Shown one piece after another: positions 44,419 to 55,991 of a DNA stretch of 64,000 bases. Both the position numbers and the translations under genes were made by a program. The DNA is taken from positions 3,173,501 through 3,237,500 of the forward strand of contig CADCSX010000005.1 of NCBI GenBank assembly GCA_902805475.1. The letters are read 5' to 3'. The notes beneath the pieces were generated by a model. It made no database searches, had not been told where the DNA came from, and saw only the letters and a list, made by a program, of their open reading frames with translations. Origin of the DNA: Entonaema liquescens (taxonomy: Eukaryota; Ascomycota; Sordariomycetes; Xylariales; Xylariaceae). Numbering within the stretch: position 1 is the stretch's first letter; each line of letters opens with the position of its first letter.

Positions 44419-45822
44419 ATGGCCGAGGCACAGACACCTACAAAAACAGGCATTAAGGTGATTGTGGTGGGCACGGGCTTCGCAGGATTGACAGCCGCGA
44501 TAGAGTGCCACCGCAAGGGACATGATGTATTAGTGCTCGAGAAGTTCCCAGAGCTTAAGCTCCTTGGCGATATCATCTCGTTTGGGCCTAACTCATCGCG
44601 ACTGTTCCGTCGATGGCCAGGTGTCGCTGAGCAATTAGAGCCTCTCAGCATGCGTGCTGATGCGATCACTCTAAAGTCTTGGAAAGGGGAAACGCTCTTC
44701 ACTCAATACTGGGAGGGTGAGGACGCAGAGTTTGGCGTCCGCTACGATGGCCACCGAGGCGAGTTCCACGAGGTCGTTTATAACCATGCTAAGGAAATTG
44801 GCGTGAATATCCGGCTTAACGCTCGCGTCGAAGACTACTTTGAAGACGACAAGCAAGCAGGTGTAGTTCTTGAAAATGGCGAACGGATTACCGCTGATGT
44901 CGTGATTGCGGCCGAAGGCGTACGTAGTAAAGGCCGCAAAATTGTGCTCGGATTCGAGGATAAGCCCAAGCCATCTGGCTACGCCGTATACCGTAGTTGG
45001 TTCAGCGCGGATGAAATTGCCAAAGACCCCGACACGAGATTCTTCACCGAGGGTGGCGACCAGCATGTTGCGTGGCTCGGGCCCGATGTACACTTCATCG
45101 CAGCCTGCATGAAGAAGGGGAAAGACTTCTCGTGGGTATGCACACATAAGGACGAGGCGGATATCGAGGAGAGCTGGCAACTCGAGGCGCCGTTGGAAGA
45201 CGCGCGCAAAGTTCTCGAGGGTTGGGATCCTATCGTGCAGAAGATTCTGGATAAAACGCCGTCCCCCCTAATTGACTGGAAGCTCGTCTACCGCGACCCC
45301 TTACCGACGTGGATCTCAAAAGGTAGGCGGATTGCGCTGATCGGGGACTCGGCGCATCCATTTTTACCAACGTCTATCCAAGGGGCATCGCAGGCAATGG
45401 AGGACGGGGTCACGATCGCTGTATGCCTGCGAGAATGCGGCGGCCCTGGCAAGGTCCAGGAAGCGGTCACAGCGTTTGAAGCCATCCGATATGAGCGCGT
45501 CAAGTCTGCCCAAAAGACGGGCGAACAGACGCGCGACATCTGGCACAAGGCCGACTTCGAAGCGGCTAAGAAGAACCCTGAGAGCATGAGGCTGCGGCGT
45601 GAAGCTTGGCTACTCGGGTTCGACGCCGAGAAGTATGCCGAGGATAACTACGAGCGCACAGTGGAGGTCCTAAGGCGCACTGGTTTACAAGACACGAGTG
45701 AAGCGAGAAAGTTACACATGCCCGAAGGAACACATGGATACCTAGAATATGGGACTGGAACTGATAAAGGAACTGATATTTCTGCTGCCGCACATGCGGT
45801 GAACGGCACTGTTATATCGTGA
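44419..45822 (+). CDS. FAD-dependent monooxygenase (salicylate-hydroxylase-like), 467 residues
   Basis: Single-exon flavoprotein of the class A aromatic hydroxylase/FAD_binding_3 type. The dinucleotide-binding motif is VIVVGTGFAGLTAAIE (GxGxxG at residues 18-23), followed by the acidic strand end VLVLEKF. A DG-type segment (ADVVIAAEGVRSKGRK) and the second FAD motif RIALIGDSAHPFLPTSIQGA (Gly-Asp at 309-310) are intact. Family members hydroxylate aromatic or polyketide substrates with NAD(P)H and oxygen; the substrate here is unknown. No signal peptide is visible, and the C-terminal end is Gly/Thr-rich. GC content is higher than in the flanking DNA, as in the other single-exon genes here. It is paired head-to-head with the MFS transporter, an arrangement often seen in small catabolic or secondary-metabolite modules. 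Confidence 0.92.
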   Translation: MAEAQTPTKTGIKVIVVGTGFAGLTAAIECHRKGHDVLVLEKFPELKLLGDIISFGPNSSRLFRRWPGVAEQLEPLSMRADAITLKSWKGETLFTQYWEGEDAEFGVRYDGHRGEFHEVVYNHAKEIGVNIRLNARVEDYFEDDKQAGVVLENGERITADVVIAAEGVRSKGRKIVLGFEDKPKPSGYAVYRSWFSADEIAKDPDTRFFTEGGDQHVAWLGPDVHFIAACMKKGKDFSWVCTHKDEADIEESWQLEAPLEDARKVLEGWDPIVQKILDKTPSPLIDWKLVYRDPLPTWISKGRRIALIGDSAHPFLPTSIQGASQAMEDGVTIAVCLRECGGPGKVQEAVTAFEAIRYERVKSAQKTGEQTRDIWHKADFEAAKKNPESMRLRREAWLLGFDAEKYAEDNYERTVEVLRRTGLQDTSEARKLHMPEGTHGYLEYGTGTDKGTDISAAAHAVNGTVIS

Positions 45823-46224
45823 ATAGGTATATAAGTATATATATAGGCAGATAGACATATAGAAGAGGTTGAAAATTTGGTCGACAACGTTGTACGACTC
45901 CCAAAGAATGCAGTACGACTTCAGACGAAAAGTTTATTTTCCGCTTCTCCTTTCCGATGCATGTCCCCCCCTATTTCCCCCATTTTCTTCTTCGCTCAAA
46001 TTGATTAGGATAATCTGAACCGGAACGCCTCTGATATCATCATTGAGAAAACAGCCAGGTGTTTCTGTTTCTTTCCCCGGCAAAGCCAAAAACGCCTTCC
46101 GGATGTCGTAGATGTGGGGATTCTATGTACAGTTGTGTTGTGTTGTGTTGTATTGTGTCGTATTATGCGGTGAAGGGAAAGGTATTAATGCATGTATATG
46201 CTAATACATGATTCGAAGCGAAAC
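45823..46224. other. Intergenic region between convergent genes
   Basis: Shared 3' flanks, with a TGTTG/TGTCG-type short repeat at 46134-46165. No gene is seen. Confidence 0.5.
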
Positions 46225-46562
46225 TTAGAACTGGCCCATGTGTCCGTCGAGGAAGGCCTTGCTGATGAAGGGCCAGGAGAGGAAACCGCCTAGGGCAGGA
46301 AAGTATCTATGTCATGACAGTTAGCTCATCGTTCTTCACTAATATAGAGGAGATGAGGGGGGAGGGATAAAACTTACACAGCAGCGACACCGGCACGAGC
46401 TCGTGCAATGCGGCCCCAGTCTGCGCGCTGAGAGGGACCGGCTGAGGGGAGGGCTTCGGTAGGGCCCTCGACGATCCGGGCGGATTGCCGGAAGCTCTTG
46501 AAGGCTTGCCGGGCAAGGGCGGAAAGGGGGGATCGGACGGCGTTGGCGGCGATGGCTGACAT
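46225..46562 (-). CDS. Small probable mitochondrial protein, 88 residues
   Basis: Two exons, 46562-46378 and 46306-46225, with a 71-base intron (GTAAGT to ATAG). The join GT|A is in phase, giving 89 codons. The N-terminus MSAIAANAVRSPLSALARQA is rich in Ala, Ser and Arg without acidic residues, a typical mitochondrial presequence. The middle has DWGRIARARAGVAAV, leading into YFPALGGFLSWPFISKAFLD, a hydrophobic stretch long enough for one inner-membrane helix, and the end HMGQF. The size and layout suggest a small inner-membrane subunit or assembly factor. I do not recognise the family. Neither exon alone would be noticed; the splice signals and presequence carry the call. Confidence 0.7.
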
Positions 46563-48534
46563 TTTGATTTTTGAAGGTTTTGTTTTGAAACTTAAAGTAG
46601 TTTAATATTAAAGTAGTTTAATAAGTGTGGATGGTTGTCGTTATAAGGTGTCTAGGTAATAAGACAAGGTATTTTCGAAATAGACTTTTGGCTTGAGATG
46701 AAACTTCTCGAGAGGTGCGATGTCTATGTTGCTCTACTGAGACTTGAGAGAGGAGATAGTCCTTTTTTGTTTTCTTTTGAAAAGATGTTTATTGTATGTG
46801 AGTGAAGATGTCTATGTTGCTGATGCTGATGATGATGATGATGATATTCCAACAATTCCAAATTCCCAGAACCGCGGGGCCGTTCTTATATTACATGCAA
46901 GGCGTCCCGGGCCACGACGGCTCGGGGAACAATAATACATAATACAATCACATTCCCAACACTCCATCGGTCTCCAGAAGCTCGTAGACACTGGCTCAAC
47001 GTATGACCTCAATCCTGATCCGGGCTTAGCTGGGAATCCAGCGCCGCGGTTTGACAGGTGGTTCGGGCTGGTCCATGACGGCATGCGGCACCCGCAACCC
47101 CAGAAAGCAGTAAAAAGCTTACCGCGGGCGACTGGGTGCTCAGGGTCTGGCTTAGGCCCATCTGGTGTATCTGGTGAGGCAGTCATAAGTGTCACGCCAC
47201 TGCGGGCTCTGGCTGAGCAGCTACATAGTAGAACAGCGATATCTGGCAGGCAGATGCGCGGGCGGCGAAAAGGGACCGGAGATGAGAGGCTGAAAAATCA
47301 GGTCGTTAGATGTACGCTTATGGCATTCTGGGCTGCTGCGTGGTACGATGCTAAGTGATGAGTGGTGTGATCGGAATCGGCCGATGGGTTTATGAGAGAA
47401 CTGGAAGTGGCTGAATTATGTGTGGAGCTGAATTACATGTGCCATGTGGAGGGAGAACCTTAGAGCGATAAAATAGCGGGTCGGGTTAAATATTAGGTAA
47501 CCATAAGAAAATAAAGTCTGGATTCCATTAAGTACTTAGGAATTCACGTGATTTTATTAATTGTTCTTCCTTTCTATCTTTTTTTTTTTTTTTTTTCTTA
47601 CCAAGTCAATTATTACTTTTCTCCCTATATTTGGTAAGAGTATCTCGATTATATTATTCGTTGACATTCCCCTTCTCGTCAACTCTTTCATGTTTCTAGG
47701 TCTTGCAATATGATTTCTCTGTTTCTGTATCCCTTCGAAATAAGAATCCCATATATCGAATAGCAATTTTATAAAATCACTTTACAGCCAGCCCCTGGTT
47801 TAGGCTTTAGAACCCCTAAACTCGAGTCCTACGAAAGTAATAACCCGTATAACATGATAATTTCGAGTTCGCTATACTTCAAAGAGTTGAACACATACGA
47901 CTAAAAATCATGGAAATTACCATCATGGTAAGCTAGAGCGTAGTCTACATCCCGTCCGCATGATATCAACTTCGTTCCAGTCTTCTAAATATACCTGGCC
48001 ACACAATAAGACCGAAGTTAATGTCACATCGCTGCTCGGTAGGAGCGCGTAAAACATGTTCTTAATACCTGATAAGCACAACACCGCTGTTTCTAATTGA
48101 TTGAAGCCTTCAGTCACCTGCCCGATGGTACAATTGTAGGATGAACCCCCAACCGCAGAGCTACCAGCTTTTTCCTAGTCGGCGCTTCCTCTAAATACTT
48201 TCTAGATGCCTATAAGCCGTCTGCTATACTCGACTTAAGCTTAACAAAGCCGCTATGTTACCGGATTTGGATAGTTGCACTTCGACATTTGGACCTTGCA
48301 TACTACTATGTATATTCAACTGGCTAGTAAATCCCACGCTCATTTCGGTAAGGCGACAAACTATCTCCTAGTGGATGCGATAGCGTTCCAGTGAGAGAGC
48401 ACTGCGGCGAGTATGGAGATGACGCATCGTGGTGTTTAGATATATTATCTGGTTGGCACCCATAGTGTAAACTACGTAGGTTTCATGACGATCACGATCT
48501 ACATCAACTACAATAATACTAGCCCTGTGTGATC
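46563..48534. other. Intergenic region
   Basis: About 2 kb with no supportable gene. It contains a (GAT)n tract at 46823-46845, a GC-richer patch (46865-47290) with weak frames on both strands, and a T18 run (47579-47596). Confidence 0.45.
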
Positions 48535-49753
48535 ATGTTCGTTCCGAAGATTCTCCTTGCAGCTTTTGCGATCGTCGCGGTAACATCAGCCGCTCCGGCT
48601 CCCCTTGCCAAGCGCCTGCCGGGCCGCGTCGTAAAAGCCGGCGAGCCGGTGGTAATCGACACTAATTCCGAATATATCCGGGCTAGCTTCATGAACGACG
48701 GTAGCCTGCTCGGCGGGTACGCTGCCAAGGATGGCACTCAGAACGTGCTGCGCGTGGTGAAGTCAACCAACGGGGGCCAGTCGTGGGAGCATCTCGGCGA
48801 GGTGTTCCGGGGCGAAACCGCAACCCACGACATCAACAACGCCATGCCGCTGCAGCTGCCCAACGGGCGCATCCTCTACGCGTACCGGAACCACGACCGC
48901 ACGGGCGCCGACTGGCACTACACGTACTTCCGCATCTCGGTCTCGTACTCGGACGACGGCGGCAAGACCTTCAAGTACCTGTCTACGGTCGAGGAGCACG
49001 CCCCGTCGGGCGTGAACGGGCTCTGGGAGCCGTTCTTGCGGATCGCGAGGAACGGCGAGCTGCAGTGCTATTACTCGGCGGAGAACAGCGCGGGCGACCA
49101 GGATAACTTCATGAAGTACTCTACGGACGGCGGCGCGACTTGGTCGCATTGGGTAGCTGTTTCGGGCGGGGATAAGAACTCGCGTGATGGCATGGTTGGT
49201 GTTGCACCTATTGACAATAACGGGAATCTCATGTCAGTATTATACTTGCCCCCTTAATTCCAAGGTCTCTCGCCTTCTTGTTCTTCTTCTTCTGCGGGAC
49301 TTCCTGCTATCTATCTATCCCACGGAGAAAAGATATGTATATATACTAACACCATCACCCAGCGCGGTGTTCGAAAACACGGAAAGCGGCGTATTCTCCG
49401 TCGGTTACGTGCTCTCGCACGACGACGGGCGGTCGTGGGGCGAGCGCGGCAGGCTGTACACGGCGCGGAACGGGAAGCTGGCGGGGGCGCCGCAGGTGTA
49501 CAACGTGTGGGGCACGCTAGTGGCGAGCTTCATGACGAACGAGGATGTGGAGGGGACGAGCGGGTACGACGGCGCGCAGATGAAGGTGATCACGAGCGTG
49601 GACGGCGGCAGGACGTGGTCCGGCAGCGTGGTGACCGGCGAGGCGGCGTCGCATTGGCCGGGGGTGTTTAATCGCGATGCTACGCACTTTTTGGCCCTGT
49701 ATTCGAAGGATGGGCTTGGGGCGGTAAGTCAGTTGTATGAGTTGAGGGAGTAA
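48535..49753 (+). CDS. Secreted sialidase-fold (BNR/Asp-box repeat) protein, 362 residues
   Basis: Two exons, 48535-49232 and 49363-49753, with a 130-base intron (GTCAGT to CCCAG). The join AT|C restores NLIAVFENTESG. The N-terminus MFVPKILLAAFAIVAVTSAA is a signal peptide, followed by a possible Lys-Arg (KR) processing site at residues 26-27. Five Asp-box motifs (S-x-D-x-G-x-T-W type) sit at residues 77-84 (STNGGQSW), 139-146 (SDDGGKTF), 196-203 (STDGGATW), 251-258 (SHDDGRSW) and 311-318 (SVDGGRTW), regularly spaced as in six-bladed propellers. Candidate activities are sialidase or GH93-like exo-arabinanase; the substrate is not settled. The coding DNA is strikingly GC-rich beside its AT-rich flanks. 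The ATG at 48535 is preferred over the upstream GTG. Confidence 0.88.
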
Positions 49754-52700
49754 AGTGGTGGTTGCTTGTTGTGAGTTGTGTTAGTTATATTTACGTTTTG
49801 AATATGGCCGTCTAGTCTAATAAACTGCATACAGTTGCATTCATCGTGTATATATTCATGACATTGGAAGTTGTATATATGAACTCACCTATCACTATAG
49901 TCGATGTAATCGTCTGCAGGAATCGTGTTTCCAGGAAGCCCTGCTGTTTAAGGCCTGTAATTGCATTTTCTTCAGCAAGTAATTATTGGCCTTGCCTTGT
50001 TGACATGTAGCTACTTATCAAATATATTGTAACTCGTTATAAGAAGGCATGCTAATCGGGTTTTACTAGGTATGGTAATAGTTGGGCAGGGAGTGGAGGA
50101 TTTCATACGTTAGGAGACAGTTCGGCTGTGTCCCTCAAAAGAGGTGTAGACAACAACAACAGCAACTACCTAGGAAAAGATACCAACCTGCGTATGTCCG
50201 GGTCCTGCTATTAGGATTGCCGTGTCCACCAGTTTCTACGAAATCCAAGTGTTCTATGTCTCGAGAAAATTAACGTCGTATTGTTGTAAGGGGTGTCGAC
50301 CACAGCGTCAACACTAATCGGCGTAGATTCGGAAACTTGTTCAACGTCGATCGGATTTCTTCTCGATCATTCTCGCCTCTGCCCAGCACCCCTTTAATGT
50401 GGCGTGCCATGCAGTAAACCTTTTACCAACACCGTTACGTGACATTGGCCGTGGGATGCATTCATCCCGTGTGGCTTAACTTCCTAGGAAGTCAGCGAGG
50501 TCATTTAGCCGCAGGCGTATTTCACACGGTCTTATTGATGTGATCTATTACGACGACCCTAGAAGATCAAACGAGATACAACTTATACTTAGTGATGGAA
50601 GTATGCTTCCGGAATAGTGTTCAGCCAATCAAGTCCAGTTGAAGCTGCTTGTGTCTAAGTTGGATTGAACCGGGCTGCTAATGCTGTGGCAAATAAGGAT
50701 AACGACGGCTCCCCATTCGATGTAGATATATATGCATCGGGACATCTCCATTCAAGAAGCACTATATTAGAGTCTCAGGAAATATGTGTGATATTTCAAT
50801 CGAGACTTTTGTAGAGTCATGTATCCTATACGTATAATTTGCTATGTTGGCAGCGATGCCGGCCTTTCTCTACTCTACGGAAACGATGTGTAGCGACATA
50901 TTCGTTCGCATTATAGTACGTAGTTGTTATCTACCTACATTTATTATCATAGGAACGGCCACTGTGTCATATAGAATGGTAACCGCTAATTTTGTGATAT
51001 ATAAGTGGACTTGGATGCGACGTACGAAGTACTTGAAAAGTTCTTCTCGCCGAATATTCAGCTTGTTTCTATACACTCCCTCTATCATCCCAAATCCGAC
51101 ATTATCATGATAGAATAAATGGGATCAACAATTTTAATATCCAATATAGAAATAAGTTATAGTTGGTAAGTTTCCATACCGCCAATTTTATGTTCGGTGT
51201 TTGTTCTTAAAGCTCATTTCTCTGTGTAACATTGCATGGCTGCTCATGCCCATGAAAAGGAAACTTATATGGAGTAAAAGTGATATGAGTTGGACAAGCT
51301 CATCCTATAAGATTATTCGCAAATGTTTCGGTTCTTATAAACATATGTTAAAGGTATTTTGTGATTTTGTGCTGACGTCCTTTCCAATATCTCATGTCCT
51401 ACTGTGTGGGGATTGTCGCCCTACTATATGGACACTCTAAGAGATATGATATTTGATATGAATATTGTAGGTCGCAAACTTCGAAGCGCGCGCTATAGAA
51501 AATATTAGTAACAATGGTCGTCTAGTTTAGTAAAGAGCTACTAATACTTAAATTTTTCTACATGCAGGTTATAACAAATCCTTCAATACTAGTATAGTAA
51601 TCTCAGCGCTTACGGCGGTGATGGATAGTGCGCGACGTGGCAATTATGCGGTTGGGAATCCATACGAGAAATATTGAAACGTTGCCGATAAAGGGTGTTA
51701 GATGATTGGTGATGAGTTGTTGGTGCCAGTGAAGGCAGTCTTTTTAATATTTCGTATACTTGAATTGAACATTCGCATATCATTTATTTGGGTATTCATC
51801 GTAAGAGCTTAGATATGCGGGAAAAAAAGAAAGGGGAAAACAACTCATATGCCGATTTAATTTACGCAAGTATTTTGAAATGTTTGGTAGGATATAATAT
51901 TTGGGATAGTCCAAGTGATTAAATTAATCTCGGCCGGTAATTTCCTATTTCCATAAGTTTACCTAACTTCGCAATTAACATAACTAGGGCCTCTTGCTTA
52001 GTTAAGTGCTTTTCAATCTTAAGATTTATTAAACTTAGAAGTTCATGCTATGTATTTTAAAGTTGGTAGATTAGGTAAAGAATGACTTTGATGCCAGCTT
52101 CTAAGTATCGTACCTACCTAAGGACCTCGAATAATAAATGCCCGTTAAAACAATAGTCCGATAAAATACTCCACACTTAGAGCTTTCGCACGGGCCACAT
52201 TCGATCGCCGAAGCTAATTCTCATCATTTACATGCAGCATTGCTTATTCCTAGGAAATTCATCTTCTAACTACAATATGTGCTAAACTGTCTTCCCGGTT
52301 GCACGTTCTATTCCCGAATGGACATTTGCACACCAGCTCGTCGAGATAATTGAAGTGCTGTAATGGAGAATATCCACGTATCATTAGAAACGCCATTTAT
52401 AATCTACGCCGCGTGAAATCCCGATCGGCGCGATCCGAATTCGTTTTGGCGTTCTATTTAAGCTTGATAGCTAAATTCCCTTACGGACCATGACGAAGTC
52501 ACGAGGAAGCTTTGCATCTGTACTGGATCGGGTACCGCGAGGGTATTAATCAGTGTAAGTATGTTGTTTTCTTTTTCTTATTTCTCTTTATTATAAGTCC
52601 TTACTTTTATCTTTTGGAGAGGCTGGTCTATGATGAACGAATATGGTAAAAGGGCGGACTGCATCCATGGAACTTCTGGTTTTGAATTCTATAATCCCCT

Positions 52701-53690
52701 TCAAATTCAGCCGTTTCTTATTAAGAACGCGTCTTCAACCCCCGCATAACTCTTATGCAGGACTCGCCATGCTTAACACCATTGTCCCGTCCACATATAG
52801 GGAGAGAAGGCAAAGAAAGTTGCAGCGGCAGCTGCTGCCGCATGTACCGCTATATAGGAGCCTAGCCTTGCATTGCTACCATAAGGCAGGGCCAAAGGCT
52901 GCGGTGAATAGCGACCCCTAGAATCTAGGGGATCGCGATAAGCGAGGTCCGGAATTCGAAGCCGCTGTATCCTGCAGGTTGATGACTCGAATTAAAAACT
53001 GAAAAGATCTGAGACAAGCCTCCCATTTTGTCCTTATACATTACATGTGCGTCGTTATTATAGCCACTCTAACATAGTCTATAGGACCTCTATTCTTATT
53101 GGAGTCCAGAAACATAGGCTACCTAAGGTATACGACGATCATTCACCTTTTTTACGATAGGACGGCAAGCAACATCGTAAGGTCATTTATTCAAGCCACC
53201 CTTTCACCAAGCTATTCCTGATCTTTCCCCCCTACCATTATTCTTATTGCTGTCGCTATTTTTCTACCTGGTTTCCTCAGCCATTCGTAAGTAGTCAATT
53301 ATTCATATTCACCTTATATAATTCATATTTCCTTTTCCCCCTATACTTGATTATTAGTCTCGTATTATCTGGCGGGATCCTGTCTTTGCTCCTACTTTTA
53401 CTCGCCTTTGCAATCAAATTTACCGGCGGCGCAACTTGGTCTTCCTTCATTTCGTAGTTATCAAGTATTGACTTTCGCTTGAGGTAGTTTCCAGTGCAAT
53501 CACTGAAGTTATTTTCATCGCAAGAATAAAGGCGGCTAAGATGACACGGCTCCGACAAAACTCAAGGGAGCGAACGCAGGCATCTTATCGTTATTTTCAT
53601 AAACCATCGCGGCTTCTCGCGTATTGGGATTTAACGAAGCCTCCTTCCTGCCGCATCGCGTTCTTAGATAACGTGTAAACCTCGGAAGCC
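49754..53690. other. Long AT-rich gene desert
   Basis: Nearly 4 kb with stops in all frames over most of its length. Frames at 50082-50273, 50844-51110, 51201-51440, 52643-52921 and 53295-53558 show no domain, splice context or codon pattern that would support a gene. A short GC-rich palindromic word (GCAGCGGCAGCTGCTGCCGC) lies near 52824. No TE terminal repeat was recognised. Confidence 0.5.
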
Positions 53691-55991
53691 ATGGAGAACA
53701 ACCCGTACATCTTACAGCGATGCCAATTCGAAGAATGCGAAGCTACCATCTTCATCAAAGGACCTTATTGCACAACGCATACCCACGGCGTAGACGAGGC
53801 CAAGCCTGTAACCCCTGCGATGGCTTCTTCAACGCCGGGTCAGCAGCAGCCAAACCATCAAGACCCGCAGCGGGTGACGTCGCAATCCCAAAGCAACATA
53901 ACTGGTATAGCTCCTCAGGCGGATAAACTGGGAGATGCTATCACCGTGAAAGGTCCTCTCCCACCGGCAGCTCCTGCTAACGAGAAGAAGCAACTGCCTA
54001 CTAAAATGGTAGCGAGAAAAACTGCTGGCGCGGCGTCTTCTAACTCCAGGCACGAAGCGGTAGGAACTCGAAAAACTGAACCCAAGCCTCCATTTTATGG
54101 CAACTCTACTGGTGATACTACGTCAGCGGGTCAACGGCCACTAAAACGGCTAAAGCTGTCTACTGATATTGATAAAGACGAACGAGAAACTCGTCATCGT
54201 GTTGCCGCGTTCCCGGAAAACAGCTCTTACCCATCTCCAATGGTAACTTCGATGAACACTAGTGATCACAACCATGTACCCGTGGAAGCTTCCGATTTTG
54301 CTCTTCGGCCGAGGAATGGAATCTCTTCTCCGTTAGAACCGCCTCCAAGGCCTAGATCACAAGAAGGCCGTCCAACATCGAAGCCCCTACAGAAGGACCG
54401 GCCGCGCAATCAGGAAGGTTCATACGACAATTCTAAGAGTCATAAAGTCCCAACACACGAAGTTATAGATCTCACGGAGGATGATAACCCTCGTCTCCAA
54501 CCTTCGAATACTGCCATTAAAACTTTAGATCCTGACACACAAAAACATCGAGAGGGTCATGCCGGAGGCTCTAATCCTCCTACCGGGCATATTACTTCCA
54601 AGCCTAGGCGGGAGGGAGACTCGAGAAAGACACAAGTCTTCACAGGTAGAGATGCGCATAGGCCCCCACGGAATGGTATACCAAGCCGGAAGGAAAAGAT
54701 CATCATTCGGAGGATAAGTTCTCATGCAACACTCCCACCTCTTCCGCGGAAACCTCATGTTCATATTGCACCTCGACCTGCACCGACATTACTTTCGCCA
54801 GACTCGCAGGCCGCTTCACCGGCGACGGAATCCAAACCAGCCAATGACAAACAAGCTCCTGTTCAGCATCCCAAGTCACCCCTTGAAAGACCCGCGGTTG
54901 TCGCCTTACAGGATGATATTCCAAAGGACTCGAATAGCGAAGTACCGGAACCGGCGCAAGATATAGGAAAGGTGGTGAATCATACCGTTCCTAACCCCCC
55001 GCCAAAAATGACCACTGCTGCTACTCAGACCACGATGCCGGATGCTCTAAGGACGAACGGAATGCCCCGTGGGATACCGATTCCGACTAAAGAACAAGTG
55101 GATGAATATATACGCAATATACTTGAAAATCCGACAAGGATCAATATCGTCCCCAAAAGTCCCAAGATTGATTTAGGTACTCCACTACCTCGCTTAAACT
55201 CCGAGGAAGCATCCAATCCTGCACTCCGGTCGCCAAGTAGGGAAGAGCCTGACCCCCCAAGTACGCAGACAGTCAGTAAGCCACAGGTGACAGAGACACG
55301 CCCTCAGGCCAAACGCCGCCAAGCTATACCAAAGTTAGCGCGACCGATCAATGACCGTAGCGCAGCAAAGAGATCTGTCGATACTCCAGTCGATGAATTA
55401 GGTCTTGCATCTATAGTTCGAAACCGAAGTTGGAAGCATCTAAACCCGGAAGAGAGACGTCAAGTCTGGGTATCCAAGCATGATCCGGATAAATTCGACT
55501 CTTATATCTATGGCAAGCTTAACGAGGCTAATAGACCCGGTTCCACATTGTTTGATCTACCCGAGTATCAGCAACCCCCAAGGCCAATTCGTCCAGCGAC
55601 ACATTACGGTCATATAGACCCGCGTGTGCACTGGACACATCCCCGCTCTCAGAAGTGGTATCGCGAGAAGCAAAATGAGATTCGCGGACGAGGAACAAGA
55701 AAAAGTAATATTGGCCAAGTTGCAGCCCGTGCAGTAAGGCGAAGACAAGAAGAGGGTGATGACGCACCGAGAATCAACTTACCTGATCGAGTACAGAACA
55801 ATCCCGCTTGGTTATCTGCTTTAGACGAGCTGGACGCGATGGCGGATCAGTATTATGTACAAAGGCGTAAGCGTGATCAAGCTCGCCAGAAGGATACCCG
55901 ACGAAGGGAAATGGAGATGAGAGGTAAAATAATAGTTGCCGATGAAGATAGTGATATCGAAATGGACATTGATTCAGAGGAGGCGATTTGA
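53691..55991 (+). CDS. Large disordered fungal protein with N-terminal Cys/His motif and SUMO-interaction motif, 766 residues
   Basis: Uninterrupted frame of 767 codons. The N-terminus has RCQFEECEATIFIKGPYCTT followed by His, an arrangement C-x4-C-x10-C-x2-H (C11, C16, C27, H30) that could bind one zinc. Residues 40-560 or so are Pro/Ser/Thr-rich and disordered. A canonical SUMO-interaction motif VIDLTEDD sits at residues 258-265. The C-terminal 200 residues are more ordered and charged: RNRSWKHLNPEERRQVWVSK, FDSYIYGKLNEANRP and a basic helix QAARAVRRRQEE-like (VAARAVRRRQEEGDD). A final stretch follows, with RRKRDQARQKDTRRREMEMR and an acidic end DSDIEMDIDSEEAI. The composition suggests a nuclear, chromatin-associated or SUMO-dependent protein. 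That is inference, and no named family is recognised. Confidence 0.8.
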   Translation: MENNPYILQRCQFEECEATIFIKGPYCTTHTHGVDEAKPVTPAMASSTPGQQQPNHQDPQRVTSQSQSNITGIAPQADKLGDAITVKGPLPPAAPANEKKQLPTKMVARKTAGAASSNSRHEAVGTRKTEPKPPFYGNSTGDTTSAGQRPLKRLKLSTDIDKDERETRHRVAAFPENSSYPSPMVTSMNTSDHNHVPVEASDFALRPRNGISSPLEPPPRPRSQEGRPTSKPLQKDRPRNQEGSYDNSKSHKVPTHEVIDLTEDDNPRLQPSNTAIKTLDPDTQKHREGHAGGSNPPTGHITSKPRREGDSRKTQVFTGRDAHRPPRNGIPSRKEKIIIRRISSHATLPPLPRKPHVHIAPRPAPTLLSPDSQAASPATESKPANDKQAPVQHPKSPLERPAVVALQDDIPKDSNSEVPEPAQDIGKVVNHTVPNPPPKMTTAATQTTMPDALRTNGMPRGIPIPTKEQVDEYIRNILENPTRINIVPKSPKIDLGTPLPRLNSEEASNPALRSPSREEPDPPSTQTVSKPQVTETRPQAKRRQAIPKLARPINDRSAAKRSVDTPVDELGLASIVRNRSWKHLNPEERRQVWVSKHDPDKFDSYIYGKLNEANRPGSTLFDLPEYQQPPRPIRPATHYGHIDPRVHWTHPRSQKWYREKQNEIRGRGTRKSNIGQVAARAVRRRQEEGDDAPRINLPDRVQNNPAWLSALDELDAMADQYYVQRRKRDQARQKDTRRREMEMRGKIIVADEDSDIEMDIDSEEAI

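Noticed and set aside
48763..49149. Antisense and alternative frames in the Asp-box gene
   Set aside because: Arg/Ala/Val-rich shadow frames of a GC-rich gene whose sense product has a signal peptide and five Asp boxes.
52643..52921. Plus-strand frame of 92 codons near a GC-rich palindromic word
   Set aside because: Composition is not protein-like over its length, and there is no homology I recognise or splice signal.
49754..53690. Search for a transposon in the gene desert
   Set aside because: No long frames, terminal repeats or recognisable transposase or reverse-transcriptase motifs were seen by eye; old heavily mutated elements cannot be excluded.
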